The notes beneath the pieces were generated by a model. That model saw only the letters and a program-made list of their open reading frames with translations. It made no database searches and was not told where the DNA came from. From Haliea sp964022665 (GTDB taxonomy: Bacteria > Pseudomonadota > Gammaproteobacteria > Pseudomonadales > Halieaceae), in assembly GCA_964022665.1 (NCBI GenBank), contig CAXIDF010000003.1, positions 62,001 to 126,000 on the forward strand: a stretch of DNA of 64,000 nt, in the 5' to 3' direction. This document shows positions 1 through 7,628 of this stretch, piece after piece (the stretch's first letter is position 1; each line of letters starts with the position of its first letter). Position numbers and translations under genes: made by a program.

Positions 1-335
1 TGTTTGCGGCGTTTGCGCGCAAAGATATCGCCGAAATTCTGTCGTACTTTGAACCTACAGCGGTGTATCACAAGATACCCATGGCCAGATTCGAGGGCCA
101 CGAACAGATTGCAGAGACCCTGCGGGAATTTTTCGTGGATGGCCTGACGGTTGAGTTTCACATCGTGAACATCGTCATTCGCAACAACCAGGCGATGGTA
201 GAGCGGGTAACCCGAGTGACCCATGATGGGCTTGTCCGTGATATTCCGATCATGGGTATATTTGAATTTAGTTCTGATCTGCGCATAAGTGCGTGGCGCG
301 ACTATTTTGATCGAGGTCAGGCAGGCATCGCCTGA
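1..335 (+). CDS. SnoaL-like / limonene-epoxide-hydrolase-like protein, 5' end outside window
   Basis: The reading frame is open from base 3 and has no convincing internal start, so this is the C-terminal part (about 110 residues) of a gene that begins upstream. The small alpha+beta cone fold of the SnoaL/LEH superfamily is suggested by the FARKDIAEILSYF helix, the strand rich in V and I (LTVEFHIVNIVI) and the terminal AWRDYFD motif. AWRDYFD carries the acid that in limonene-1,2-epoxide hydrolase is one of the catalytic aspartates. The second LEH acid, in an ERVD motif, appears to be replaced (ERVT), so epoxide hydrolysis is uncertain. It lies 66 bases upstream of an SDR on the same strand and probably shares its transcript. 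Confidence 0.7.
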   Translation, partial: FAAFARKDIAEILSYFEPTAVYHKIPMARFEGHEQIAETLREFFVDGLTVEFHIVNIVIRNNQAMVERVTRVTHDGLVRDIPIMGIFEFSSDLRISAWRDYFDRGQAGIA

Positions 336-401
336 AAAGCTGGCCCTGGATTGATGCGCTGCAACACATGTGTACTGGAATGAGAATTGGAAGCGATAAC
401 A

Positions 402-1163
402 ATGATTGATCTCACAGGAAAAGTCGCGCTTATATCTGGAGCAGCCCGCGGTCAGGGTGAAGCCGAGGCTCGCCTGATGGCAGAGCTCGGGGCGAAAGTC
501 GTGGTGGCAGATGTACTGGTCGACGAGGGCGAGCGAGTGGCAGCGGAAATTGGCGCTTCCGCCATGTTCTGCGCTTTGGATGTGACGTCCAGCGCTCAGT
601 GGCAAGCCGCGGTTGTAGCCACGCAAGCCCGCTTTGGCGAGATCAGTGTGTTGGTCAATAACGCCGGTATCGCCAGGTCCGGTGCAATTGAGTCAATGCT
701 CGAAGATGAATACATGGCGGTTATCCGAATCAATCAGCTGGGCTGCTTTCTCGGCATGCAAGCCGTTGTCGGCAGCATGAAAAAGGCCGGCGGTGGTTCT
801 ATCGTGAATATCTCCTCAATGACCGGCATGGTGGGTATGGCGGGGGTGTCTGCCTATATCGCCTCAAAATGGGCCATTCGTGGAATGACGAAGGGAGCGG
901 CGCTGGAATTGGGGCCTGCGGGGATACGGGTCAATTCAGTGCATCCTGGGTCTATCGATACAGCAATGATCAATACTCCCGAGTTTGCCGGTGTGGATAA
1001 AACCGCCATGGTTGCGGCTTTGCCGGTACCGCGGATGGGTGAAGCAATTGATGTGGCCAACATGGTCGCTTTTCTTGCGTCGGAGGCGAGCAGCTACTGC
1101 AGTGGGTCGGAATTCGTCGTGGATGGCGGTTACCTGGCGGGACAGATGGTTCCACAGCAGTAA
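402..1163 (+). CDS. SDR family oxidoreductase, 3-alpha/20-beta-hydroxysteroid dehydrogenase-like
   Basis: A 253-residue classical short-chain dehydrogenase that would oxidise or reduce a secondary alcohol/ketone with NAD(P). It has the cofactor motif GAARGQG (about residues 13-19), the NNAG motif near 90, an active-site Ser in IVNISS and the YIASK catalytic Tyr/Lys near 155. The overall pattern (LSGK-like start, GGGSIVNISS, IRVNSVHPG, VDGG near the end) is that of bacterial 3-alpha/20-beta-hydroxysteroid dehydrogenases, but the substrate cannot be read from sequence. I chose the ATG at 402 over an in-frame TTG at 387 because the family starts MxxLxGK and GGAAG-like purines lie just upstream. 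It is convergent with the mutase operon. Confidence 0.9.
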   Translation: MIDLTGKVALISGAARGQGEAEARLMAELGAKVVVADVLVDEGERVAAEIGASAMFCALDVTSSAQWQAAVVATQARFGEISVLVNNAGIARSGAIESMLEDEYMAVIRINQLGCFLGMQAVVGSMKKAGGGSIVNISSMTGMVGMAGVSAYIASKWAIRGMTKGAALELGPAGIRVNSVHPGSIDTAMINTPEFAGVDKTAMVAALPVPRMGEAIDVANMVAFLASEASSYCSGSEFVVDGGYLAGQMVPQQ

Positions 1164-1267
1164 GCCCAGACAAAGTCATCACTGCACTTGCGTTTATTGA
1201 TGCCTTGCTGGCTGGTTTGATGTTACTGCCAAAGTAGCTTGATAACAGGAAGACTAGTCGTTTGGCG

Positions 1268-1891
1268 TCAGCTGCTATCGTTGCTGCAATGCTCCCAACG
1301 CAGGATCACTTCGTCGCAGCGATAGAGCGTTGCTATGTGACTGAGAGTGTGGCGCTTTACATCTGCCACGTATTGCTGCGGTACGCCGGCTACAGCATCG
1401 TCTAGGATGATGACTCCATAGCCGAGATTGACGGCTTCAATGGCAAGGCCCAGTACACCAAGATTGACGGATACGCCGGCCAGAATCACGGTTTGCACAT
1501 CGAGGTTACGCAGCGTGATGTCCAGGGCTGTGCCGCTGAATGGCGACACACCGTGTAGACGGCTGATAACGAAGTCATCGGGCTCAGGGCCTAGATCCGG
1601 CATGATGCTGGCGGCTGCGCTGCCACACTCAATATGCCCGGGGATTGTCGCCATTTGCGCCAGTATGGGTGCTGTAATGCTGGAGCCGCGGCGGTCCGCT
1701 CGGAACTCTGCCGTGCAGTGCACTACAGGTACTGCATTTTGGCGGGCGCTGCGCAATACTTTGGCGGTACGTTCAACGATGCTGTTCTCGCGTGCGGCCT
1801 CGCACAGTGCCGGAATTGGACTGCAATCACCGATGGTACCGCGTTGCATCTCCATGCAGATGACGGCGCAGTTTTGGTGTGGAATTTCCAC
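1268..1891 (-). CDS. Isochorismatase-fold protein lacking the catalytic triad
   Basis: The 207-residue product follows the cysteine-hydrolase (isochorismatase/nicotinamidase) fold along its length: the VICMEMQRG strand at the start, the VISRLHGVSPFSGT segment near 108-121, and ILAGVSVNLGVLGLAIEAVNLGYGV near 136-160. In active members these three segments carry Asp, Lys and Cys. Here the matching positions are Glu14, Arg111 and Gly145, so the nucleophile is absent. It is therefore unlikely to be an ordinary cysteine hydrolase; a binding or structural role, or a different chemistry, is possible. The start is GTG, six bases after the upstream EthD stop codon, so it is the last gene of the six-gene operon. 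Confidence 0.85.
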   Translation of the reverse strand: MEIPHQNCAVICMEMQRGTIGDCSPIPALCEAARENSIVERTAKVLRSARQNAVPVVHCTAEFRADRRGSSITAPILAQMATIPGHIECGSAAASIMPDLGPEPDDFVISRLHGVSPFSGTALDITLRNLDVQTVILAGVSVNLGVLGLAIEAVNLGYGVIILDDAVAGVPQQYVADVKRHTLSHIATLYRCDEVILRWEHCSNDSS

Positions 1892-1897
1892 GCCGGT

Positions 1898-2485
1898 CTA
1901 CTCCGCTGCGCGCGCTAATTCGGTGGCCGTACTGGCGACGCGGCGCACCTTCAGAGCACGCGCTCGTACTCCTGTGGGCAGCCCTGTTGCAACACTGGAA
2001 TCGGGTGTCCACAGAACGGCTTGTGCGGGAAAAGCCGGCTCGCGCCAGGAGGTCGTCAAATCCAGTGACACGCCCGGGGCGCGGTCGGCCGCTTCGCGCG
2101 CCCAGCTGATTAGCGCATCGGTGTCGGCAACATCGCGGAGGAGAACGGCATAGCGCCCACCGTCGGCGACACCCTCTGAAAGTACATGTTCCTCCGCGCC
2201 GGCGGGTGCAATTTTCGATTGATCCATGAAACGTCGTTCGTCGGCACGCAGAATCTCCCCCACCGGGCTCTCCATTAACTCTCCGAGAGCCACGATGTCT
2301 TCGGCCCAGAATTCCGATATTGTGTCGAAGCCTATATCCGGTGCATCAATGAGGTGGTTGCGCACATAGTGCGCAAACGGAAAGTACTTGATACCCAGCG
2401 GGGCGTGATTGTTTTCGTAATAGGCCTGAAATTCGTCGCGGCTGAAGGCATCGTTGTGGGCCAATATACAAATAGACTTCATCAT
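1898..2485 (-). CDS. EthD-like (dimeric alpha-beta barrel) protein
   Basis: A 195-residue protein whose first half matches the EthD/REDY-like ferredoxin fold: a KSICILAHND strand, then FSRDEFQAYYENNHAPL, with the conserved His before PL, and FAHYVRNHL. Its second half (from about 100) repeats a similar strand/helix rhythm, suggesting two barrel modules. EthD-family members act as small oxygenase accessory proteins, dehydratases or isomerases in many degradation clusters; no specific reaction can be assigned. The start ATG overlaps the meaB stop codon (ATGA), so it is translationally coupled. A second ATG directly follows (MM), making 2482 an alternative start. Confidence 0.8.
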   Translation of the reverse strand: MMKSICILAHNDAFSRDEFQAYYENNHAPLGIKYFPFAHYVRNHLIDAPDIGFDTISEFWAEDIVALGELMESPVGEILRADERRFMDQSKIAPAGAEEHVLSEGVADGGRYAVLLRDVADTDALISWAREAADRAPGVSLDLTTSWREPAFPAQAVLWTPDSSVATGLPTGVRARALKVRRVASTATELARAAE

Positions 2486-3432
2486 ATAGCTGTTCCGTCT
2501 TGCCAGTTTTGAATCAGTAACTGCGATGCCCGATAGGGGTCCATTTCGCGCCGTTCAACGGCGCTGAGTATTGCGGGGTCCGCGCTTTGCCTGATGCTGC
2601 GCATGATTTCGGTGCAAGTAAGCGTGAGCGCCTGCTCGCGCTCGCGCTGGGCTGAGCGCAGACCGAACTCGCCAGTGCTCTGCAGCATGGCTTTGTGCTG
2701 GTCTATGGCATCCACAATCTCTGCTATGCCCTCATCCTTCACGGCAACCGCGCGCAGTAGTGGCGGTGACCAGTCTTCGCTGCTGAGCGCTTTCGACTCG
2801 GCACGAAGATGCAACATCAACTCGAATTGCCTGTAGGTGTCTTCGTAGCCCTCGCGATCCGCTTTGTTGATCACGAAGAGGTCTCCCGCCTCCATCAGGC
2901 CGGCCTTCACCGCCTGTATTTCGTCGCCAAGCCCGGGCACGCCAACGATCACGGTTGTGTGGGCCAGTGCCACCACATCAATCTCGTCCTGCCCCACGCC
3001 CACGGTTTCCACCAGGACGAGGTCATAACCCATGGCATCGAGAATCAGGCAGGCATCGTGCGTGGAGCGCGCCAGACCGCCCGCCTGTCCGCGGGTGCCG
3101 ATGGACCGGATGAATACATCCGGGTCCAGGGTGTGTTTACCCATACGCACACGATCACCGAGGATAGCCCCACCGGTAAACGGGCTGGAGGGGTCGATGG
3201 CAATGACACCAACCCGGCGCCCGCGGCGTCTTTGCTCGCTGATAAGCGCATTGACGAGGGTCGATTTGCCAGCACCCGGGGGGCCAGTGATACCGATAAT
3301 ATGTGCCTTGCCGGTGTGGGAGAATATCTCTGCCAGGGTTTCTGCGCCGCGCGGGTCACCATCGTCGAGCCAGCGGATGGCTCGCGCGCCGGCAAGAATG
3401 GTGCCGCTCAAGAGTTCTTTGGCAACGTCCAT
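2482..3432 (-). CDS. meaB: MeaB/ArgK-type G-protein chaperone of B12-dependent acyl-CoA mutase
   Basis: A 316-residue SIMIBI GTPase that loads and protects adenosylcobalamin in acyl-CoA mutases. Visible motifs are the Walker A GITGPPGAGKST, VIAIDPSSPFTGGAILGDRVRM with switch I, LVLVETVGVGQDE (Walker B/switch III region) and the base-recognition NKAD. I chose the internal ATG (MDVAKELL) because it overlaps the stop of the B12-binding subunit as TGATG; the longer upstream frame would overlap that gene by 33 bases. Its position directly behind the mutase subunits argues that it serves this particular mutase. Confidence 0.95.
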   Translation of the reverse strand: MDVAKELLSGTILAGARAIRWLDDGDPRGAETLAEIFSHTGKAHIIGITGPPGAGKSTLVNALISEQRRRGRRVGVIAIDPSSPFTGGAILGDRVRMGKHTLDPDVFIRSIGTRGQAGGLARSTHDACLILDAMGYDLVLVETVGVGQDEIDVVALAHTTVIVGVPGLGDEIQAVKAGLMEAGDLFVINKADREGYEDTYRQFELMLHLRAESKALSSEDWSPPLLRAVAVKDEGIAEIVDAIDQHKAMLQSTGEFGLRSAQREREQALTLTCTEIMRSIRQSADPAILSAVERREMDPYRASQLLIQNWQDGTAI

Positions 3433-3857
3433 CAGGCATCTGCCGTTAACTGTTGCGCCCACCACTCATTTAAGTAAGCCACGATATCGCGCGTGTCGGA
3501 CCCCATGGTAAAGGTGCGATCAACCCCCGCTTCTTCCAGTAGCGGACGGTCCTCTTCCGGAATGACACCGCCGGCCAGCAGGAGCTTGTCGCCTGCGCCG
3601 GCTTCGCGCAGGAGTCGCGCCAGCTTGGGCAGGTTGCGGGTATGGCCGGCGGACAGCGTGGAAATGCCGACCACATCCACATCTTCCTGAATGGCTGCTG
3701 CGGCCACCATTTCCGGCGTTTGCTTGAGGCCGGTAAAAATGACTTCCATACCGGCCTCGCGCAGGGCGTGGGCGATAATGGTGATGCCCACGGTGTGGGT
3801 GTCCATGCCCAGTTTGGCGAGCAGGATGCGCAGTGGACGTTGGTGTGTGTTGGTCAT
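3432..3857 (-). CDS. Cobalamin-binding small subunit of acyl-CoA mutase
   Basis: A 141-residue stand-alone B12-binding Rossmann domain, corresponding to the C-terminal domain of methylmalonyl-CoA mutase. The base-off/His-on signature is complete: Lys15, Asp19 and His21 in AKLGMDTHTVG, followed by GISTLSAGH and LLAGGVIPEED, which cradle the nucleotide tail. The last loop reads TMGS where the family usually has a GPGT-type turn. Separate large and small subunits are typical of isobutyryl-CoA, 2-hydroxyisobutyryl-CoA and archaeal mutases. Both ends overlap neighbouring genes by one base (TGATG), indicating strict co-translation with the large subunit and meaB. Confidence 0.95.
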   Translation of the reverse strand: MTNTHQRPLRILLAKLGMDTHTVGITIIAHALREAGMEVIFTGLKQTPEMVAAAAIQEDVDVVGISTLSAGHTRNLPKLARLLREAGAGDKLLLAGGVIPEEDRPLLEEAGVDRTFTMGSDTRDIVAYLNEWWAQQLTADA

Positions 3858-5608
3858 CAGATGCCCCCCAGCTGGCTATCCGAGCCGTATTCGCCAAACA
3901 CATCGCGCATGGCGTAGCAGATTTCGCCGTGCGTGGCGTAGGCTCTCACTGCCGCCAGGCAGGACTCCATCATGTTGCTGCCATTGCGCGCGGCTTCGCG
4001 AACCTGCTCCAGTGCGCTATCCACCAGGGCTTGATCTCGTCGCGCGCGCAGATTGCGCACTTTCGCCACCTGCTCCGACTCCATGTCGTCGTTGAGCCGG
4101 AATATACTGATTTCTCGCTTCTCTTCCGCCAGAGTCAGATGGTTAACGCCAACCCAAAGACGCCGCTTCTCTTCCACATCGCGGTTGCGCTCGTATTGCT
4201 CGCGCCCGAGTGCGCGCTGAAAGTATCCGCTTTCAATGGCTTTCAAGGCGCCCCCCATGGCGAAAATCTTGTCCATCTCTTCGAAGGCGGCGTTTTCCAT
4301 TTGCTTGGTCAGGCTTTCCACATAATAGGAGCCCGCCAGTGGGTCGATGGTCTCCGCCACGCCCGTTTCGTGCGCCACAATGTGCTGCAGTGCAGCGCCC
4401 ACGCGAATGGCCTCTTCAGCCGGCAGCGAGTGGGCCTCGTCGTGCAGTGGCGTGGTCATGTTCTCGCCCGCGCCCCCCAATGAGCAGGCGGTGGCCATGA
4501 TCGCCAGGCGTCCAATGTTGTTCAGCGGCTGCTGCAGCGTGAGAGCGGTGGTGGTGGGCGAAGTCATCATGCGAATCTTCATGGCCTCGGGTTTGGTGGC
4601 GCCATAGCGATCGCGCATCAGTCGCGCCCAGCACTTGCGGAAGGCGCGCAGTTTGCAAATGCCCTCGAAGAAATCCATGTCAACGTTCACCACGAAGTGG
4701 AAGTAAGGGGCGACGGTGTCGATGTCGAAGCCCCGCTCCAGCGTGGCGTCGATATAGGCGCAGGCGATGGCCAGGCTGAAAGCGATCTCCTGTACCGGGT
4801 TGGCTTTGGCCGGCTGCAGCTGAGCTGAGATGATCGAGATCGGAGCCCAGTTCGGGTGGTTGTTGATGATGTATTCGATGCAATCCGTGGCGAGTCGCAG
4901 GCCGTGTTCCGGCGGATAGATGTAGCGCCCGACACAGGTGTATTCGATCAATATGCCGTTGACGATATGCAGCACAAAGTCTTTCGGGTCTACGCCCTTT
5001 TTCTCTAGGGCGGCAATAATCATCGCCAGGTTGACGGGTTGTGGCGCATTGCACACGCTCATCAGGTACTTGAGCTGGTCGAAGGGCAGGTCAAAGGCTT
5101 CTTCCAGATCTTCCAGACTGTCCAGCGCCATACCGGCGCGGCCGACTTCGCCCTCCACCATGGGGTCATCACTGTCGTAACCGTTGGTCGTGGCCAGGTC
5201 GTATTCCAGAATAAGCCCCGACAGGCCCTGGTCGAGCATATAGCGCGCGCGCTTGGACCAGCTCTGCCCCGAGCCGAAGCCGGTCACCTGGGTCATGGTC
5301 CAGAAGCCGGAGCGGTGTCCGTTGGGGCCGGTGCCGCGGGTGTAGGGGTATTCGCCCGGGAAGCCGACATCTTCTTTGTAGTCAAAACCCAGCGCGTCCA
5401 GGTCGGCGGGGGTGTATAGAGGATTGATCGGCCACTTGAGCGCCTGGGTCAGGAACTCTTCGCGACGTTCAGGGTGGGCTGCCACGTAAGGGCCGCGGGT
5501 TTCGCTTTCCCAGCGCGCTACCTCGTCCTCGAACTCACTCTGTGTGGTCTGGTCCCTGGTGTTTTGGTTCTTGGCTGTTGGGTCCAGTTTGCTGACTTTG
5601 TTGTTCAT
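3857..5608 (-). CDS. Atypical B12-dependent acyl-CoA mutase, large (substrate-binding) subunit
   Basis: A 583-residue TIM-barrel subunit of the methylmalonyl-CoA mutase family, without a B12 domain, pairing with the small subunit downstream. The family backbone is clear (TNGYDSDDP, YIYPP, IDPLAGSYYVE, the MGGALKAIE region). Aligned without gaps to the Propionibacterium enzyme (constant offset of 19), Tyr89 becomes Val108, Gln197 becomes Val216, Arg207 becomes Val226 and His244 becomes Gln263. The usual HTN-DEA motif reads TTPLHDEA. Methylmalonyl mutases need Arg207, and isobutyryl and 2-hydroxyisobutyryl mutases carry Gln there, so the substrate should differ from all three. The start at 5608 overlaps the SDR stop (ATGA) and has a GGGAG site; longer frames would run into the SDR gene. 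Confidence 0.92.
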   Translation of the reverse strand: MNNKVSKLDPTAKNQNTRDQTTQSEFEDEVARWESETRGPYVAAHPERREEFLTQALKWPINPLYTPADLDALGFDYKEDVGFPGEYPYTRGTGPNGHRSGFWTMTQVTGFGSGQSWSKRARYMLDQGLSGLILEYDLATTNGYDSDDPMVEGEVGRAGMALDSLEDLEEAFDLPFDQLKYLMSVCNAPQPVNLAMIIAALEKKGVDPKDFVLHIVNGILIEYTCVGRYIYPPEHGLRLATDCIEYIINNHPNWAPISIISAQLQPAKANPVQEIAFSLAIACAYIDATLERGFDIDTVAPYFHFVVNVDMDFFEGICKLRAFRKCWARLMRDRYGATKPEAMKIRMMTSPTTTALTLQQPLNNIGRLAIMATACSLGGAGENMTTPLHDEAHSLPAEEAIRVGAALQHIVAHETGVAETIDPLAGSYYVESLTKQMENAAFEEMDKIFAMGGALKAIESGYFQRALGREQYERNRDVEEKRRLWVGVNHLTLAEEKREISIFRLNDDMESEQVAKVRNLRARRDQALVDSALEQVREAARNGSNMMESCLAAVRAYATHGEICYAMRDVFGEYGSDSQLGGI

Positions 5609-6579
5609 ATTGATCTCCCGGCTTTGTCGAGCAAAGGTTGACTGCGGTCCCACAAGTCTCGGGCACGCTGTGGGTCGAGCGACTCGGCGGTGACTTCCCA
5701 GCCTTGCGGCGTGGGTGGCTGCCAGAATGGAGCGATGGCGCAATCTTCAATGTACAGCCCCCCGCGTCCATTCAGTTCATCGGCAATTGCCGCCCAGAGT
5801 GGCGGTGCGGCGCCTTCTTCCGGCGAGCGCATGTGGCCTTGCGGCAGGCTGCCATCTTCATTGATCCAGCCCATGCGTATCGCATCTGCCGGCGTGACGT
5901 GGCGGCCTAAATTGGTTTCGACCCCGCCGGGGGTGACAACGTTCATGGTGACCCCGTCCTCCGCATGACGGCGAGTGTATTCCACGGCAAGCAGGTTGGC
6001 ACAGAGCTTGGCATGTCCGTAGGCTTCGAAGGGTTCGTAGGCGCGCTCTTGGTAATTGAGATCATTCAGTTGCAAAGTGGAAAAATGATGCGAGCCGGAC
6101 GACACCGTGACCACACGCGCTGGTGCTGCGGCAGCCAAGTTGGGTAGCAGCAATTCCGACAGTAGGAAGGGGGCAAAGTAGTTCACCGACATCTGGCTTT
6201 CAAAGCCGTCTTCCGTATAGGCCAGCGGAGGCGCCATCAGTCCTGCGTTGTTAATCAATAAGTGCAGTGGGCGCGTGCCCCAACGGGCACAGAAATCGCG
6301 TACGGAAGCCATCGAGAGTAGGTCGACAATTTCTACTGCAGGTGCGGGAACCCCGCGCGCTCGCGCAATGCCCGCCGCTACCTGCTGGCCGGCTTGCACA
6401 TTGCGCACAGCCAGGGTTACGTCGGCGCCGGCTCCCGCCAATGCCGAGGCAATGGCGGCGCCCACCCCAGAAGAGGCGCCCGTGACAATCGCTGTACGAC
6501 CGTGGAGGTCGAGTCCTGCGAGTATCTCATCGGCCGTGGGATCTGTGGTCTGCTGAGCCGCGGTATCCGCAGTGTTCAT
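5605..6579 (-). CDS. SDR family oxidoreductase (retinol dehydrogenase/protochlorophyllide-reductase-like branch)
   Basis: A 324-residue NAD(P)-dependent short-chain dehydrogenase. It has GASSGVG as the cofactor motif (about residues 33-39), LLINNAGLM, VVTVSSGSHH with the active-site Ser, and a YGHAK catalytic Tyr/Lys. The long C-terminal part and the NNAGLMAPP/VTVSS pattern place it in the retinol-dehydrogenase-like branch. It is the first gene of the six-gene mutase operon. I chose ATG 6579 with the AGGGGC purine stretch upstream, rather than the longer frame whose extra 21 residues are not SDR-like. It presumably sets the oxidation state of a substrate or product of the mutase route. Confidence 0.9.
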   Translation of the reverse strand: MNTADTAAQQTTDPTADEILAGLDLHGRTAIVTGASSGVGAAIASALAGAGADVTLAVRNVQAGQQVAAGIARARGVPAPAVEIVDLLSMASVRDFCARWGTRPLHLLINNAGLMAPPLAYTEDGFESQMSVNYFAPFLLSELLLPNLAAAAPARVVTVSSGSHHFSTLQLNDLNYQERAYEPFEAYGHAKLCANLLAVEYTRRHAEDGVTMNVVTPGGVETNLGRHVTPADAIRMGWINEDGSLPQGHMRSPEEGAAPPLWAAIADELNGRGGLYIEDCAIAPFWQPPTPQGWEVTAESLDPQRARDLWDRSQPLLDKAGRSI

Positions 6580-6601
6580 TAATATGCCCCTGTGAATAGT
6601 G

Positions 6602-6644
6602 GTTGAGCAACATATTAGAGTCCTGCGTTGCTTGAGGTGCAACG
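6602..6644. promoter_or_regulatory. Two dyads between the AraC gene and the mutase operon, possible operator
   Basis: The divergent intergenic region (6580-6715) holds GTTGAGCAAC at 6602-6611 and the perfect hyphenated dyad CGTTGC-N7-GCAACG at 6626-6644. The repeated GTTG/CAAC half-sites about 28 bases apart, just upstream of the mutase operon start, fit a regulator-binding region. The divergent AraC-family protein is the obvious candidate, but this is inference. Confidence 0.35.
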
Positions 6645-6715
6645 GGGGCGAGACCGAAGCTAGCGATTAGTGCCACTATCTCGAAAGTAAGCGCACGAAA
6701 TGATATTCTTAGCGC

Positions 6716-7600
6716 ATGCGTGAAAACCCAGGTCCAATCAGTGTGCGTCAGGCCCAGAACCGCAAGGATCTGGTCGTGTCGGCTATAGACCTGCCTGCCG
6801 TTCATGTAGAGCTGTGCGCGTTCCCGGAATTGAGTGCGGAAACCGTGCGAGGCGTTGAATTACAGTCGGTGTTGTCACTCGGCTTGTCGAGCTTGCTGGA
6901 GGCCGCGGAAGGCCGTTTCGCCACGACCGGCGCGCCGCGTTATACCCGTTATGGCCCCTTGAATTTCCGCCCGGCGGGGGTGCCGTTTGAGGTACGTGTT
7001 TCGAAAGGGCACTACCACACGGTTCGCTGCCGTTTTGCACCGGATGCCGCATGGCTTGGCCCTGTTGTTTCAGGTGTCCTGAGTGAGGCGCAACTTGAGG
7101 CCTGCTTTGATATCCATTCGCCGCGCATCGAGGATGCCATGCTGCGCCTGGCGGAAGAACTCACCGCAGCAACGCCAGAAAGCCGGGCTCTGGCGGGTGC
7201 TTTGGTGAAGACCATCGCCATTGATTTGGCGCGTTACCTGGCGGATGCCGACAGGCACGCCATGCAGACAGGCGGCGGGTTGGCTCCGCGGCATCTGCGA
7301 CGCGTCTTTTCGCGCATGGAAGAGCTCGGGCCGGCACCGAGGGTGGATGAGCTGGCGGGGCTTTGCGGCCTGAGCCGCTACCATTTCATGCGGGCCTTCA
7401 AGCAATCGGTGGGCGAAAGCCCCGCAGCCTACGCCAACCGCATAGTGATGAAACACGCGAGAAACCTGCTCGCCTCGAGTGATCGGCCGTTGGGCGAGAT
7501 CGCCGCGCTGTTGGGTTACTCCAGCGCGGCGGCATTTTCCGTGGCGTTTCGTCGTACCAGCGGTCGTTCACCAAGTGCCTGGCGAGCGTGTATACGCTGA
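6716..7600 (+). CDS. AraC-family transcriptional regulator
   Basis: A 294-residue regulator with a variable N-terminal sensing domain and a C-terminal double helix-turn-helix: first HTH VDELAGLCGLSRYHFMRAFKQSVGESP, second HTH PLGEIAALLGYSSAAAFSVAFRRTSGRSPSAWR near the end, the classic AraC signature. It is divergent from the SDR/mutase operon with a 136-base shared promoter region, so it most likely controls that operon and itself. The inducer is unknown; a pathway substrate or CoA ester is plausible. Confidence 0.93.
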   Translation: MRENPGPISVRQAQNRKDLVVSAIDLPAVHVELCAFPELSAETVRGVELQSVLSLGLSSLLEAAEGRFATTGAPRYTRYGPLNFRPAGVPFEVRVSKGHYHTVRCRFAPDAAWLGPVVSGVLSEAQLEACFDIHSPRIEDAMLRLAEELTAATPESRALAGALVKTIAIDLARYLADADRHAMQTGGGLAPRHLRRVFSRMEELGPAPRVDELAGLCGLSRYHFMRAFKQSVGESPAAYANRIVMKHARNLLASSDRPLGEIAALLGYSSAAAFSVAFRRTSGRSPSAWRACIR

Positions 7601-7628
7601 GTCTGCGCCAGGCTGGGTAGCGGGGAGC

